From JAXMEQ01 sp046348225 (lineage in GTDB: Bacteria; Pseudomonadota; Gammaproteobacteria; Burkholderiales; Burkholderiaceae_C): a stretch of 64,000 nt of DNA. Both the position numbers and the translations under genes were made by a program. The first letter of the stretch is position 1. Every line of letters begins with the position of its first letter. The stretch is taken from assembly GCA_046348225.1 (NCBI GenBank), contig JAXMEQ010000011.1, positions 1-64,000 on the forward strand. Direction: 5' to 3'. The notes beneath the pieces are model-generated. The model saw only the letters and a program-made list of their open reading frames with translations, did not search any database and was not told the DNA's origin. Shown one piece after another: positions 51,288 through 61,186 of this stretch.

Positions 51288-53350
51288 CAGGTGGGTGTGG
51301 CAGCAGGAACCGGTGCCGCGGCAGGGGTTGCCACCGGCAAAGTGAATTTGAAAATCGTACCCTGCGGCGGGTGGGGCTCGAACCCGAGGAATCCCCCATG
51401 CTGCTCGATGACCGTGCGACACAGGCTCAGGCCCAGTCCCATGCCTTCGGCCTTGGTGGTGAAGAACGGCGTGAACAGCTGCTGCGCCACTTCGGACGGA
51501 ATGCCCGGGCCGCGGTCGGCCACCGAGAATTCGAGCCAGCCCTTGGTGCTGTTTTCGCTGCTGCTGGCACGGCGGACCTGGATGACCAGCGATTTGTCCA
51601 GCGTGCCGGCGGCGTCCATGGCCTGCATGGCGTTGCGCGCCAGGTTCAGCAGCACCTGCTCGACCATGGTGCGGTCGCACAGCACCGCAGGCAGGGTGGC
51701 GGCCAGCCGTGTTTCCACCCGCACGCCCAGCTTGCGCGCCTGCAGGCTCACCAGCGGCATGATGGCGTCGAGCAGCACCTGCGGCGCCACCGGCTCGCTC
51801 GCCTGGTCACGCCGGCGCACGAAGTCGTGCACGCTCTTGATGACCTTGCCGGCGCGCTCAGCCTGCTCGGCGATGCGGCGCATCGCCACTTCGAGGTCGG
51901 CCACGGCATGGGGGCCGTCCTTGAGCAGGTTCATCGAACCGGTGGCGTAGCTGGAGATCGCCGCCAGCGGCTGGTTCAGTTCGTGGCTCAACAGCGACGC
52001 CATCTCGCCCACCGTCGCCAGGCGCGCCGTGGCCTGCAGCCGGTCCTGGCTGGCGCGCGAGAGTTCTTCCACGCGGCGCTGCTCGCTGATGTCCAGGAAC
52101 GCGCTCATCCAGCCGGTCTGCACGCCGCTGGCATTGATCAGCGGCGCCTCGATGATCAACACTGGAAAACGCGAACCGTCCTTGCGCATGAAGACCGACT
52201 CAAACCCCTCGCGCGGCGGTGCATGCTGGCCCGCCAGCCGGATCGCCTGGCGCTGCTGGTACTCGTCGGCGAGCTCGGGCGGCCAGTAGGGCGCCGGCGT
52301 GGCATGGCCCAGCAGTTCCTCGGCCGTGAAGCCGACCATCTGGCAAAAGGCCGGGTTCACATAAGTGATGCGGCCCTGCAGGTCGCGCGCCCGCAGGCCG
52401 GTGACGAGCGAATCCTCCATCGCCTTGCGAAACGCCAGCGCTTCGGCCAGGTCATGCTCGGCGCGCAGGCGGCGGCGCATGTCCTTGCCCAGCAGCACCA
52501 GCACCGACACCAGCGCGATCGACATGGCGGTCACCAGCGCCGTCAGCACGTTGGGAAACAGGTCGGGCGCGCCACGCCAGCTGTCGATGCGCAGCACCAG
52601 CGTGTTGCCCGGCAGGTCCACCAGCTGCTGGGCGGTGAAGATGCGGCTGCCGCGCCGCGCCACCCCGTGCAGCGCCAGCCGGGTGCCGTCGGCCTCGGTG
52701 AACGACACCTCCTGGCTGCGGGTGAGCTGCTTGGCGATCATCTCGGTCAGGATGTCCTGCAGCGAATAGGTGGCCACCAGGTAGCCCGTCAGCTCCCCGG
52801 CCGTGACCTGCGGCATGCACAGCTCCATCACCTCCACACCCAGGCCGTCGATTTGCGGCACGAAGTAGCTGGTGGAATAGGCCGCCGCCGCGATGCGGCG
52901 CGCGTTGTTGCAGGCCAGCGCCACGTCGGCCTGGGCGTTGTCGCGCCCCAGCCGCGCAAACACCGGCCGGCGGAAGGGCGATTCGGCGGTCAGCACGGGC
53001 ACCAGCTTCGCGTCACGCCACTCCACGCGCAGCCACTCCCGATGCTCGCGCAGCAGTGTCGCCGCCTCGGCCTGCCAGCGCTCGGGTGTCGGGTTGCCGG
53101 CCTGCAGCGCCTGGAGCGTCTGGATGTTGCGCGTGAGCGCGTTGCGGATGTCGCTGACCGCGTCAGCCGTGTCGCGCTCGAGCTTGCTCTGCACCTGGCT
53201 GGCCTCGTAGCGGCCGGCCAGCCAGACCAGCGTGACCAGCAGCGCCGCCACCAACGCCACCAGCAGGCTCCAGAGCGACCAGCGCCAGGGCGCCGACAGG
53301 CGCCGCAGGGCGGGGGCTTGCGCGACCGCGCGGCTGCCGATGAACTTCAC
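51287..53350 (-). CDS. PAS-containing sensor histidine kinase
   Basis: The 687-residue kinase starts at GTG 53350, overlapping the nitrilase stop (GTGA). Membrane helices at about 24-45 and 268-288 flank a 220-residue periplasmic sensor. A PAS domain (315-425, ITYVNPAFCQMVGFTAEELLG) is followed by the H-box LLSHELNQPLAAI with His456 and an ATPase end (DRGPGIPSEVAQQLFTPFF, GMGLGLSLCRTVIEQHGG). The HELNQPLAAI form is typical of FixL/DctB-like kinases. Its partner regulator is directly downstream. The ligand is unknown. Confidence 0.92.
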   Translation of the reverse strand: MKFIGSRAVAQAPALRRLSAPWRWSLWSLLVALVAALLVTLVWLAGRYEASQVQSKLERDTADAVSDIRNALTRNIQTLQALQAGNPTPERWQAEAATLLREHREWLRVEWRDAKLVPVLTAESPFRRPVFARLGRDNAQADVALACNNARRIAAAAYSTSYFVPQIDGLGVEVMELCMPQVTAGELTGYLVATYSLQDILTEMIAKQLTRSQEVSFTEADGTRLALHGVARRGSRIFTAQQLVDLPGNTLVLRIDSWRGAPDLFPNVLTALVTAMSIALVSVLVLLGKDMRRRLRAEHDLAEALAFRKAMEDSLVTGLRARDLQGRITYVNPAFCQMVGFTAEELLGHATPAPYWPPELADEYQQRQAIRLAGQHAPPREGFESVFMRKDGSRFPVLIIEAPLINASGVQTGWMSAFLDISEQRRVEELSRASQDRLQATARLATVGEMASLLSHELNQPLAAISSYATGSMNLLKDGPHAVADLEVAMRRIAEQAERAGKVIKSVHDFVRRRDQASEPVAPQVLLDAIMPLVSLQARKLGVRVETRLAATLPAVLCDRTMVEQVLLNLARNAMQAMDAAGTLDKSLVIQVRRASSSENSTKGWLEFSVADRGPGIPSEVAQQLFTPFFTTKAEGMGLGLSLCRTVIEQHGGFLGFEPHPPQGTIFKFTLPVATPAAAPVPAATPT

Positions 53351-54153
53351 AGGACGCGATGCTCCAGCGCGGGCAGCTGGCGGCGCACGCTGGTCAGCCG
53401 CGTTGCGTCCAGCTCGGCCAGTACCACGCCCGGTCCTTCGGGCTGCCGGGCCAGCACCGTGCCCCACGGGTCCACCACCATGGAGTGGCCCCAGGTGCGG
53501 CGACCGTTCTCATGCGTGCCGCCCTGCGCCGGGGCCACCACGCAGGCCAGGTTCTCGACCGCGCGGGCCCGCAGCAACACCTCCCAGTGGGCCTGGCCCG
53601 TCACGAAGGTGAAGGCACTGGGCACCAGCAGCACATCGGCCGCCAGTGCGCGGTACAGCTCGGGGAAGCGCAGGTCGTAGCACACGCTCAGGCCTACCCG
53701 CCAGCGGTGGCCGTCGCGCGAGGGCAGCTCGAAAGCCACTGGCGTGCGGCCGGCTTCGATCACGCGTGATTCGTCGTACCGCTCGCGGCCGTTGTCAAAG
53801 CGGAACAGGTGGATCTTGTCGTAGTGCGCCACGCAGTCCCCTGCGGGTGAAAACACCAGGTTGGTGTTGCGCACATGGTCGGCATCACTGGCCACCATGG
53901 GCAGGGTGCCACCCACCAGCCACAGGCCCAGCTCACGCGCAGTGCTGGCCAGAAACGCCTGCACGGTGCCACTGCCGGGCGGTTCGCGCAAGGCCAGCTT
54001 GTCAGTGTCCTGGTGGCCCATGAGGCAGAAGTACTCCGGCAGCACGGCCAGCTCGGCACCCTGCTGCGCCGCCTCGCGCAGCAGCGCATGGGCGGCGCGC
54101 AGGTTGGCATCGAGCGACGCGCCCGAGACCATCTGGATCGCAGCTGCCTTCAT
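53347..54153 (-). CDS. Nitrilase-superfamily amidohydrolase (Nit1-like)
   Basis: The 268-residue enzyme has the Glu-Lys-Cys triad E40 (LAVLPEYFC), K113 (HYDKIHLF) and C158 (SVCYDLRFPEL). Its length and motifs fit deaminated-glutathione amidase/omega-amidase relatives that repair or degrade omega-amides. It follows yhdP by 24 nt, and the pair yhdP-nit is common in proteobacteria, usually with tldD next. Here a two-component system takes that place. Confidence 0.88.
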   Translation of the reverse strand: MKAAAIQMVSGASLDANLRAAHALLREAAQQGAELAVLPEYFCLMGHQDTDKLALREPPGSGTVQAFLASTARELGLWLVGGTLPMVASDADHVRNTNLVFSPAGDCVAHYDKIHLFRFDNGRERYDESRVIEAGRTPVAFELPSRDGHRWRVGLSVCYDLRFPELYRALAADVLLVPSAFTFVTGQAHWEVLLRARAVENLACVVAPAQGGTHENGRRTWGHSMVVDPWGTVLARQPEGPGVVLAELDATRLTSVRRQLPALEHRVL

Positions 54154-54177
54154 GCCGTCGTCTCCTTGAAACCTGCC

Positions 54178-57100
54178 CTATTGTCCTGCCGGCTTGCGCG
54201 GCACCGGCGTCACGCGCGGGTCGGCCCAGGTACCGTCGATATGGAACTCCTGCGTGGCCGCGCGGATGAGCGGGTTGCGCAGGATCATCTGGGCCAGGAA
54301 GCTGCCCAGCCCGACCACCGGGTTGATGACCGTGGCCACCAGCGAGGCCGTACCGGCGTTGATCTCGGGCACCACCACCACCTTCAGGTCCTGCGTCTCC
54401 TTCGCGATGTCGGCGGTGCCTTCCATCAGCACCGCTGCGTTCACGCCCTTCATCTGGAGGTTGTTGGTGGCGGCGATGCCCTGCTGGATGGTGACATCGC
54501 CGCGCACGAAGTCGAACGAGAAGCCCTCGCTGAACACGTCGCGGAAGTCCAGTGTCAGCCGCCGCGGCAGCGCCTGCAGGCTCAGCACGCCGAGCAGCTT
54601 GGCCAGGCCCGGGTCGGCCTTGAGGAACTGGCCTGATTCGATGTTGACATTGAAGTTGCCGTTCAGCGTGGGGTAGTCCAGCGTGAGCGGCGAGCCGATC
54701 CACGCGACCTGCCCCTCCATGCGGCCCTTGCCGCGACGCACCACGTCCTTCATGCCGAAGCGTGCCAGCAGTTGCCCCGAGTCGGCGATGTCGAGCTTGA
54801 AGTTCATCACGGTGCGGCGCGGCTCCACCGGGTTGCGGGCCGGGCGCGGCCCGCCCGCCGGCGCGGCCTGGGCATTGAGCGCAGCCCAGTTGCCGGTGGC
54901 ATTGAATGTGGCCTCGGGCATGCTCACATTGAGCTTGTTCAGGCGCCATTCGCGCACCCCGCCCTCGCGGGCCACCGCCGCACCGCCCCGGTTGACAGCG
55001 TCAATTTCCACCCGGCCCAGGCGCTTGCCCCGCAGCTCCAGGTCATCCACCACCACGTCCAGCGCCGGGATGCTGGCGGGCTGCTGGTCCAGCAGCCGCT
55101 CGACCTCGCTGGCCTCGGCGGCGGCAATGCTCAGGCGCGCCAGCCGCGCATAGACCCGGCCCGCCCCCGCGCCCGACGGCTGGCGGTATTCGAGGTAGCC
55201 ATTGAGCTCACGCGCGTCCAGGTTGGCGCGCCAGACCAGGCCTTCGCGCGAGCCGCCCACCACCACGTTGTGCAGGGTGCGCCCTTCCACCGACAGCTCG
55301 CGTGCGCGGACGGCGAGGATGGTGGGCAGGTAGTTGAGTGCCGGGTTGGCGGCAGCGCCCGCGGGTGGATCGCCCGCCGCGATGGGTGCGCCGGACGCGC
55401 CCGACAGGACACGCTCCCATGCGTCCACGTCAATGGTGTTGAAGTTGATGTTGGCCATCACCCCCTGCTCGGGCGCGGTGGCCGACTCGCCGGGGGCCAG
55501 CCCGACGCCGATGGCGCCCCGCACCACCCGCGCCGGCTCGACCGACAGGTCGCGCACGTAGTTGACAGTGACGGCCCGGCCGATGTCGAGCGACAGCTGG
55601 TCCAGCAGCCGGGCGCCGGGCAGCAGCGACTCGCGCAGCAAGGTGTTTTCATAACGCAACGGCACCGCTGCGTCCGCCGGCTTGTTCAGCGGTGGTGGCA
55701 GGTTGATGGCCAGCCCCTGCAGGCTGCTGGCGACCGACAGCTCGGCCACACCCCGCCGGAAGCCGAGACTGGCGGTGTAGGCCGTGCTGCCCTGCATGCT
55801 CTGCGCCAGCCGCGAGACAAAGCCCAGCTCGCGGGCCTGGCGCAGGCCATCCGCCGTGACCTGCCCCTGCGCACGAAACAGCAGTGGCGCTTCGGTGGCA
55901 CCGGCCGGCAGGCTGCGGCTGCCGCCTTCGAGCCGCATGTCGCCGCCCAGCATGCGGGCCTGCACGCCCGCCAGCGTGAAGCCGTTCTCGGTGAAATTCA
56001 GCACGCCGCGGGCGCGCGCCAGCACCGGGCTGTCGGGCGTGATCTGCACGTCGTTGCCGGCCAGCGTGAGGCTGCCCTGCACCCGCGAACGGTCGATCGA
56101 CATGACGGGCAGGACCAGGCCGAGTCGCACTTCGGCGTTGCCGGTGGCGGTGGTCCGGGCCAGCGCGTTGCCCATCAGCGCCGACAGCGGCGAGGCATTC
56201 ACCACCGCCAGCGCTTCATTGAGCGGGCCGCGCACCTCGGCGTTCACGGTCACTGTGGTGGTGTGGGCCAGGTCCGGAATGCGCGCCTCGGCCTTGTTGA
56301 CCTGCAGGCCCGGGGCGCCACTCAGGCGCGCCGTGGCGCCCTTGACCTGCATGCCGCTGCGCTCGAACACCAGCTCGCCCGACAGCTGCGTGAGGCTCGG
56401 CCAGGGCGCAGACCCGCGCGGCGCGATGCTGCGCGGCACGAACGCAAAGGTGGCGTCCTTCACGTTGGCCGAGATGCGGAACTCGCCCAGCCGCGGGTCG
56501 TTGAATGGCAGGTCCCAGAGATCGCCCTTGATGCGGAACCGGGCGCCGCTGGCCTTGCCCTGGAGCACCGAGTCGCGCACATAGTCGCGCGCCGGCTTGG
56601 CGATGCGCTGCGGCAGGTAACGGTGCACCCGCGTGCCCTCGGCACGGCTGAGTGTGGCCTGCAGGTCCAGCACGCCGGGAAAGCGCGAGCGCGAGCCGGA
56701 GACGGCCGGGTCACTGGTGCGCCAGCTCACCTCGGCCTGGCCCTCGGCGTCAGCGTTGGCGAACTTCAGGTTGCCCAGCGTGAGCGCAATGGCGCCGCCA
56801 TTGATCTGCCATTGGGCATCGGTCGAGAACTGGTCCAGCGCCACCACCGGATCCTCGAACACGCCGGGTAGCTCCAGCGCCCCTTTCTGCACGCTCAGCC
56901 GGGCCTTGCCGCCCGCCTGGGTGAAGTCGAACTCAACACTGGCGCCGCGGATGCCGGGCACGCCGGCGGGCGCATGGGTGGCGGTGCTGCCACGCGGCAG
57001 TGTGGCGGGGCGGGCCGCCACCTCCAGCGCCGTGGCGCGGCCCTTGGCCTGGTACTTTTCCGGCGCACCCAGTGGCCCCTGCCAGCGCGCCTGTACCGAC

Positions 57101-58293
57101 TCCACCAGGCCCCGCGGCGCATGGGCGGCCAGCAGCGCGTGGGTGGCGGTGCCCAGCGGCAGCCGGGTGGCGACCTGGCTCAGCGCGGCCAGGTCCAGCC
57201 GGTCGGCACGCAACTCGCCCTGCGCCAGGATCTTGCCTTCGGCGCCGGTCCAGGTCAGCGCCACATTGCCACCCGGCCAGACCAGTCCGTCCGGGGTACG
57301 GAACTGCAGGTCGCGGGTGGAGAACTCGAAACCGTTGGCCAGCCGCCGGCCGGCCAGCCGGCCCGAAACCGCGGCCAGCGCCAGCGGCTGCAGTTGCGGA
57401 CCCAGTGTCACGTCCACCGTGTCCAGCGCAATGTCGGCGGCGCCGCCGGACACCTCGCCCTTGTTCACGTCGGCCCACAGGCGCAGCGCCCCGAGTCCCT
57501 GGGTGATGTTCACGCCCAGGTCGGCGTGGCGGCGCAGCTGGGCCACGTCCACCTTGGCAAAGTCGGCAAACAGCTGGCCGTCCCAGTCCTGCCAGCGGCC
57601 CGCCCGCGTGCTCAGCAGCGGCTGACGGAACTGGCCACGCAGGCTGAAGCGCTGTCCCCAGCCCGGCGGGGGCGTGGCGTCCAGCCGCAACGCGTGGCGG
57701 CGGGCACGGTTGCGCGCCACAAAATCCACGTCACTGAGCACCAGAGGCTCGGAGCCGCGCAGCTCGTCTGTCCAGCGCACCGTGCCGCCACGGATCACCA
57801 GCTCGGTCTGGCTGAAGAACCAGTCGGCCGCCCGGCCATCGCTCTGGTCACCGCGCGAAAAATCGAGGCCCGCCACATACACGCGGCCATTGGCAGCACG
57901 GCGGATGTCCAGCGCCGGCTGGTCGATCACGAGTTGCTCGAAGCCGAGGTTCCACAGCGAGCGCGGCGACAAGCCGGCCACCACCCGCGGCAGGCGCAGC
58001 GCCTCGCGGCCCTGCGGGTCCAGCAGCACCACGTTGCCCAGGGCAAAGGACGGCACCAGCCCCTCGGTACGGGCGCTGATGTCGCCAATGCGCACCGGCA
58101 CCCCCAGCACCCGTGAGGCCTCGATTTCCAGGGCCGGGCGCAGCTCGCCGATTCGCGGCACAATCCAGCCGTGTAGCGCGCCCCAGGCGAGCGCCAGGAC
58201 CAGCCAGGCCGCCAACAACAACCACAACAGCCAGCGCGCCACCACGGCAAGGGTTTTGAGCTGGCGCGAGGGGGACGGCGGGGAGTCGTTCAT
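54178..58293 (-). CDS. yhdP: YhdP family AsmA-like lipid-transport protein
   Basis: The 1371-residue protein has one N-terminal membrane helix (VVARWLLWLLLAAWLVLALAWGAL, in part) and a very long periplasmic beta-rich body of the AsmA/TamB type. The C-terminal AsmA-like end is LQMKGVNAAVLMEGTADIA and VINPVVGLGSFLAQMILRNPL. E. coli YhdP helps phospholipids cross the periplasm to the outer membrane. I start it at ATG 58293; the upstream frame to 58356 would overlap the divergent glnE. Only 25 nt separate the two starts, so their promoters lie inside each other. Confidence 0.92.
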   Translation of the reverse strand: MNDSPPSPSRQLKTLAVVARWLLWLLLAAWLVLALAWGALHGWIVPRIGELRPALEIEASRVLGVPVRIGDISARTEGLVPSFALGNVVLLDPQGREALRLPRVVAGLSPRSLWNLGFEQLVIDQPALDIRRAANGRVYVAGLDFSRGDQSDGRAADWFFSQTELVIRGGTVRWTDELRGSEPLVLSDVDFVARNRARRHALRLDATPPPGWGQRFSLRGQFRQPLLSTRAGRWQDWDGQLFADFAKVDVAQLRRHADLGVNITQGLGALRLWADVNKGEVSGGAADIALDTVDVTLGPQLQPLALAAVSGRLAGRRLANGFEFSTRDLQFRTPDGLVWPGGNVALTWTGAEGKILAQGELRADRLDLAALSQVATRLPLGTATHALLAAHAPRGLVESVQARWQGPLGAPEKYQAKGRATALEVAARPATLPRGSTATHAPAGVPGIRGASVEFDFTQAGGKARLSVQKGALELPGVFEDPVVALDQFSTDAQWQINGGAIALTLGNLKFANADAEGQAEVSWRTSDPAVSGSRSRFPGVLDLQATLSRAEGTRVHRYLPQRIAKPARDYVRDSVLQGKASGARFRIKGDLWDLPFNDPRLGEFRISANVKDATFAFVPRSIAPRGSAPWPSLTQLSGELVFERSGMQVKGATARLSGAPGLQVNKAEARIPDLAHTTTVTVNAEVRGPLNEALAVVNASPLSALMGNALARTTATGNAEVRLGLVLPVMSIDRSRVQGSLTLAGNDVQITPDSPVLARARGVLNFTENGFTLAGVQARMLGGDMRLEGGSRSLPAGATEAPLLFRAQGQVTADGLRQARELGFVSRLAQSMQGSTAYTASLGFRRGVAELSVASSLQGLAINLPPPLNKPADAAVPLRYENTLLRESLLPGARLLDQLSLDIGRAVTVNYVRDLSVEPARVVRGAIGVGLAPGESATAPEQGVMANINFNTIDVDAWERVLSGASGAPIAAGDPPAGAAANPALNYLPTILAVRARELSVEGRTLHNVVVGGSREGLVWRANLDARELNGYLEYRQPSGAGAGRVYARLARLSIAAAEASEVERLLDQQPASIPALDVVVDDLELRGKRLGRVEIDAVNRGGAAVAREGGVREWRLNKLNVSMPEATFNATGNWAALNAQAAPAGGPRPARNPVEPRRTVMNFKLDIADSGQLLARFGMKDVVRRGKGRMEGQVAWIGSPLTLDYPTLNGNFNVNIESGQFLKADPGLAKLLGVLSLQALPRRLTLDFRDVFSEGFSFDFVRGDVTIQQGIAATNNLQMKGVNAAVLMEGTADIAKETQDLKVVVVPEINAGTASLVATVINPVVGLGSFLAQMILRNPLIRAATQEFHIDGTWADPRVTPVPRKPAGQ

Positions 58294-58318
58294 TGAACAG
58301 GTGAATGTCTCAGGAATT

Positions 58319-61102
58319 ATGACTGGCAGCGGTCTGTTGGGTTCAATGCACAGCAATGAAGTTCTGTTAACCGGCGAGTCCGGCGCGCTGGCAGGCCATT
58401 CGCGTCTGGTGCAGCGCCTGCGCCGCCGTTATGCGGCCGAGCTGGCCCTGCTGCCCGATGGCCCGCCGGTGCAGGCCACCATGGCCGCGGCCTACGCCGC
58501 CCTGCGCGCCATCCATTCCGACAGTGGCACCGCGCTGCGCATCCTGCGCCAGCTGGTGATGGAGCGGCTGGTGCGGCTGGACTGCGACGAACAGGCGCCG
58601 CTGGCCACCATCACACGGGCCGTGACCGAGCTGGCCGAATTCGCGCTCGACATTGCCTGCAACCAGGCCCTGCGCGAGCTCGACGCCGTGCACGGCGCGC
58701 CACTGGGCCCCGGCGGCCAGCGGGCCGAGCTGTGGGTGGTGGGCATGGGCAAGCTGGGCGCGCGCGAGCTCAACGTGTCCAGCGACATCGATCTGATCTA
58801 TGTCTACGACCATGACGGCGAAACGGCGGGCAATGCCGAGGGCCGCAACCGCATTTCCAACCACGAATATTTCGGCAAGGCGGTCAAGGCCATCTACAGC
58901 CTGATCGGCGACACCACCGAGCACGGCTTCGTGTTCCGGGTGGACCTGGCGCTGCGGCCCAACGGCAACTCCGGTCCGGCCGCCGTGTCGCTGGGGGCGC
59001 TGGAAGAGTATTTCCAGGTGCAGGGCCGCGAGTGGGAGCGTTTCGCCTGGCTCAAAAGCCGCGTGATCGCGCCGCGCAGCTGCGTGGACGGCGCCGCGGC
59101 CGCGCCACGCGAGGGCACGGCCACCGCGCTGCGCGGCGTGGTGCTGCCCTTCGTGTTTCGCCGTTACCTCGATTACAACGTGTTTGACGCACTGCGGGTG
59201 CTGCACCGGCAGATCCGCGAACACGCGGCCAAGCGCAGCGCCGGCCGGCCCGAGCGGGCCAATGACGTGAAGCTTTCGCGTGGCGGCATTCGCGAGATTG
59301 AATTCACCGTGCAGCTGCTGCAGGTGGTGCGCGGCGGCCAGTTTCCGGAGCTGCGTACCCGGCCCACGCTGGCGGCGCTGCAGCGCGTGGCCGCCGCCGG
59401 CCTGATGCCGCAGGCCACCGCCGACGGGCTGGCCCGGGCGTACGAATTCCTGCGCCGCGTGGAGCACCGCATCCAGTACCTGGACGACCAGCAGACCCAT
59501 GTGCTGGCCGGCTGCGACGACGACCTGACCTGGATTGCGCGCACCATGGGCTTTGCCAACTGCTGCCCGTTCCTGAGCGAGCTCGACACCCACCGCGAAC
59601 TGGTGGCGCAGGAATTCGACAAGCTGCTGGGCGGCGGCGCGCGCGAATGCGGCAAGGGCGGCTGCGGCGGGCCGAAGGCGGCGCGCCAGGCCGCAACGCC
59701 CGATCTGGAAAGCCTGCTGGCCGGGCTGCCGCCGCAGTTCCGCGCGCGGGTGACGCTGTGGCGCGAGCACCCGCGCGTACTCGCACTGCGCGACGACGCC
59801 CGCGAGCGGCTGCTGCGGCTGGTGCAGCGCACCGCGCTGTGGCTGCACGAAGGCCGCGTGACCGAGGAAGCGGCGGTGCGCATTGCCGACTGGATCGAGC
59901 CACTGCTGCGCCGCGAGAGCTATCTGGCGCTGCTGCTGGAGCGCCCGGCCGTGCACGAGCGCCTGCTGCGCCTGCTGGGCGCGGCCAAATGGCCCGCCCG
60001 CTACCTGTTGCAGCACCCCGGCGTGATTGACGAGCTGGCCAGCGACGCGATGCTGTCCGAGCGCTTTGTGCCGGACGACTTCGAGCGCGAGATGGAAGCG
60101 CGCCGCCGCTCGCTGCAGATCACCGGCGAAGACGACGACGAAGCCCTGCTCAACCTGCTGCGCCGCGCCCACCATGCGGAGGTGTTCCGCACCCTGGCGC
60201 GCGATGTGGAGGGCCGGCTGAGCGTGGAGCAGGTAGCCGACGACCTGAGCGCACTGGCCGACGCGCTGCTGCGCGTCACCACCCGCTGGTGCTGGCAGCG
60301 CCTGAAGAACCGCCACCGCGACGAGCCGCAGTTCGCCATCATTGGCTACGGCAAGCTCGGCGGCAAGGAGCTGGGCTACGGCAGCGACCTGGACATCGTG
60401 TTCGTGTACGAAGACGACGACGAGCGCGCACCCGAAGCCTACGCCGCATTTGTGCGCAAGCTGATCAACTGGCTCACGGTGAAAACCGCCGAGGGCGACC
60501 TGTTTGAAATCGACACCGCGCTGCGGCCCAACGGCAGCTCGGGCCTGCTGGTCACCACTTTCGACGCCTATGCCCGCTACCAGCAGCAGCGCGGCAGCAA
60601 CACCGCCTGGACCTGGGAACACCAGGCCATGACGCGGGCCCGCTTCGTGCTGGGGCAGCCCGCACTGCAGGCGCGCTTCGACGCCGTGCGCGAGGCCGTG
60701 ATCACCGCGCCGCGCGAGTTGCATGCCTTGCGCGGCGAGATCATGGCCATGCGCGACAAGGTGCGCGCGGCCCACCCGGTGCGCGGCGAAAGGTTTGACG
60801 TCAAGCACAGCCCCGGCGGCATGGTGGACGCCGAGTTCGCGGTGCAGTACCTGGTGCTGTCGCAGGCCTGCGCGCACCCGGCGCTGGTGCCCAACCTGGG
60901 CAACATCGCGCTGCTGCAGCGTGCCGAAGCGGCCGGCCTGCTGCCCCCGGGCGTGGGCCAGGCCGCCGCCGACGCCTACCGCGAACTGCGCCGGGTGCAG
61001 CACCAGGCGCGCCTGAACGAAGCGCCCACCCAGGTCGAGCCGCCCGCGCTGCAGGCCGAGCGCGACGCGGTGCTGGCGCTGTGGCGCGCGGTCTTCGGCT
61101 GA
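58319..61102 (+). CDS. glnE: Glutamine synthetase adenylyltransferase/adenylyl-removing enzyme
   Basis: The 927-residue bifunctional enzyme adds AMP to, and removes it from, glutamine synthetase in nitrogen control. It has two nucleotidyltransferase domains, each with G-S-D-x-D: SSDIDLIYVYD (D156, D158) and GYGSDLDIVFVYEDD (D690, D692). The GKLGARELN and GKLGGKELG loops precede them. A Gly-rich linker (GGGARECGKGGCGG) lies between. The start could be ATG 58319 or 58346; neither has a strong ribosome site. The gene is divergent from yhdP. Confidence 0.94.
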   Translation: MTGSGLLGSMHSNEVLLTGESGALAGHSRLVQRLRRRYAAELALLPDGPPVQATMAAAYAALRAIHSDSGTALRILRQLVMERLVRLDCDEQAPLATITRAVTELAEFALDIACNQALRELDAVHGAPLGPGGQRAELWVVGMGKLGARELNVSSDIDLIYVYDHDGETAGNAEGRNRISNHEYFGKAVKAIYSLIGDTTEHGFVFRVDLALRPNGNSGPAAVSLGALEEYFQVQGREWERFAWLKSRVIAPRSCVDGAAAAPREGTATALRGVVLPFVFRRYLDYNVFDALRVLHRQIREHAAKRSAGRPERANDVKLSRGGIREIEFTVQLLQVVRGGQFPELRTRPTLAALQRVAAAGLMPQATADGLARAYEFLRRVEHRIQYLDDQQTHVLAGCDDDLTWIARTMGFANCCPFLSELDTHRELVAQEFDKLLGGGARECGKGGCGGPKAARQAATPDLESLLAGLPPQFRARVTLWREHPRVLALRDDARERLLRLVQRTALWLHEGRVTEEAAVRIADWIEPLLRRESYLALLLERPAVHERLLRLLGAAKWPARYLLQHPGVIDELASDAMLSERFVPDDFEREMEARRRSLQITGEDDDEALLNLLRRAHHAEVFRTLARDVEGRLSVEQVADDLSALADALLRVTTRWCWQRLKNRHRDEPQFAIIGYGKLGGKELGYGSDLDIVFVYEDDDERAPEAYAAFVRKLINWLTVKTAEGDLFEIDTALRPNGSSGLLVTTFDAYARYQQQRGSNTAWTWEHQAMTRARFVLGQPALQARFDAVREAVITAPRELHALRGEIMAMRDKVRAAHPVRGERFDVKHSPGGMVDAEFAVQYLVLSQACAHPALVPNLGNIALLQRAEAAGLLPPGVGQAAADAYRELRRVQHQARLNEAPTQVEPPALQAERDAVLALWRAVFG

Positions 61103-61158
61103 CCGCCCCTGCGGGATATCCCAACCCTTCAAGCTGGCGGGTTTTGTCACATTAAATT

Positions 61159-61174
61159 AATCAATCGATTGATT
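61159..61174. promoter_or_regulatory. Perfect palindrome, likely operator of the TetR/CerR regulator
   Basis: AATCAATCGATTGATT is a perfect 16-bp palindrome, extended by partly symmetric AT-rich arms, 13 nt before the regulator's start codon. This is the typical place and form of a TetR-family autoregulatory operator. It would also control the efflux genes downstream in the same unit. Confidence 0.7.
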
Positions 61175-61186
61175 TAATCGGGCACA

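Noticed and set aside
51371..51400. tRNA-like sequence with a GGGCTCGAACCC stretch
   Set aside because: It is inside the histidine kinase gene at its conserved C-terminal end, and no acceptor or anticodon stem can be formed around it.
58367..61150. Long open frame antisense to glnE (about 930 codons)
   Set aside because: The sense strand encodes a complete GlnE with both catalytic domains. Long antisense frames are expected in GC-rich DNA, and the antisense product has no recognisable domain.
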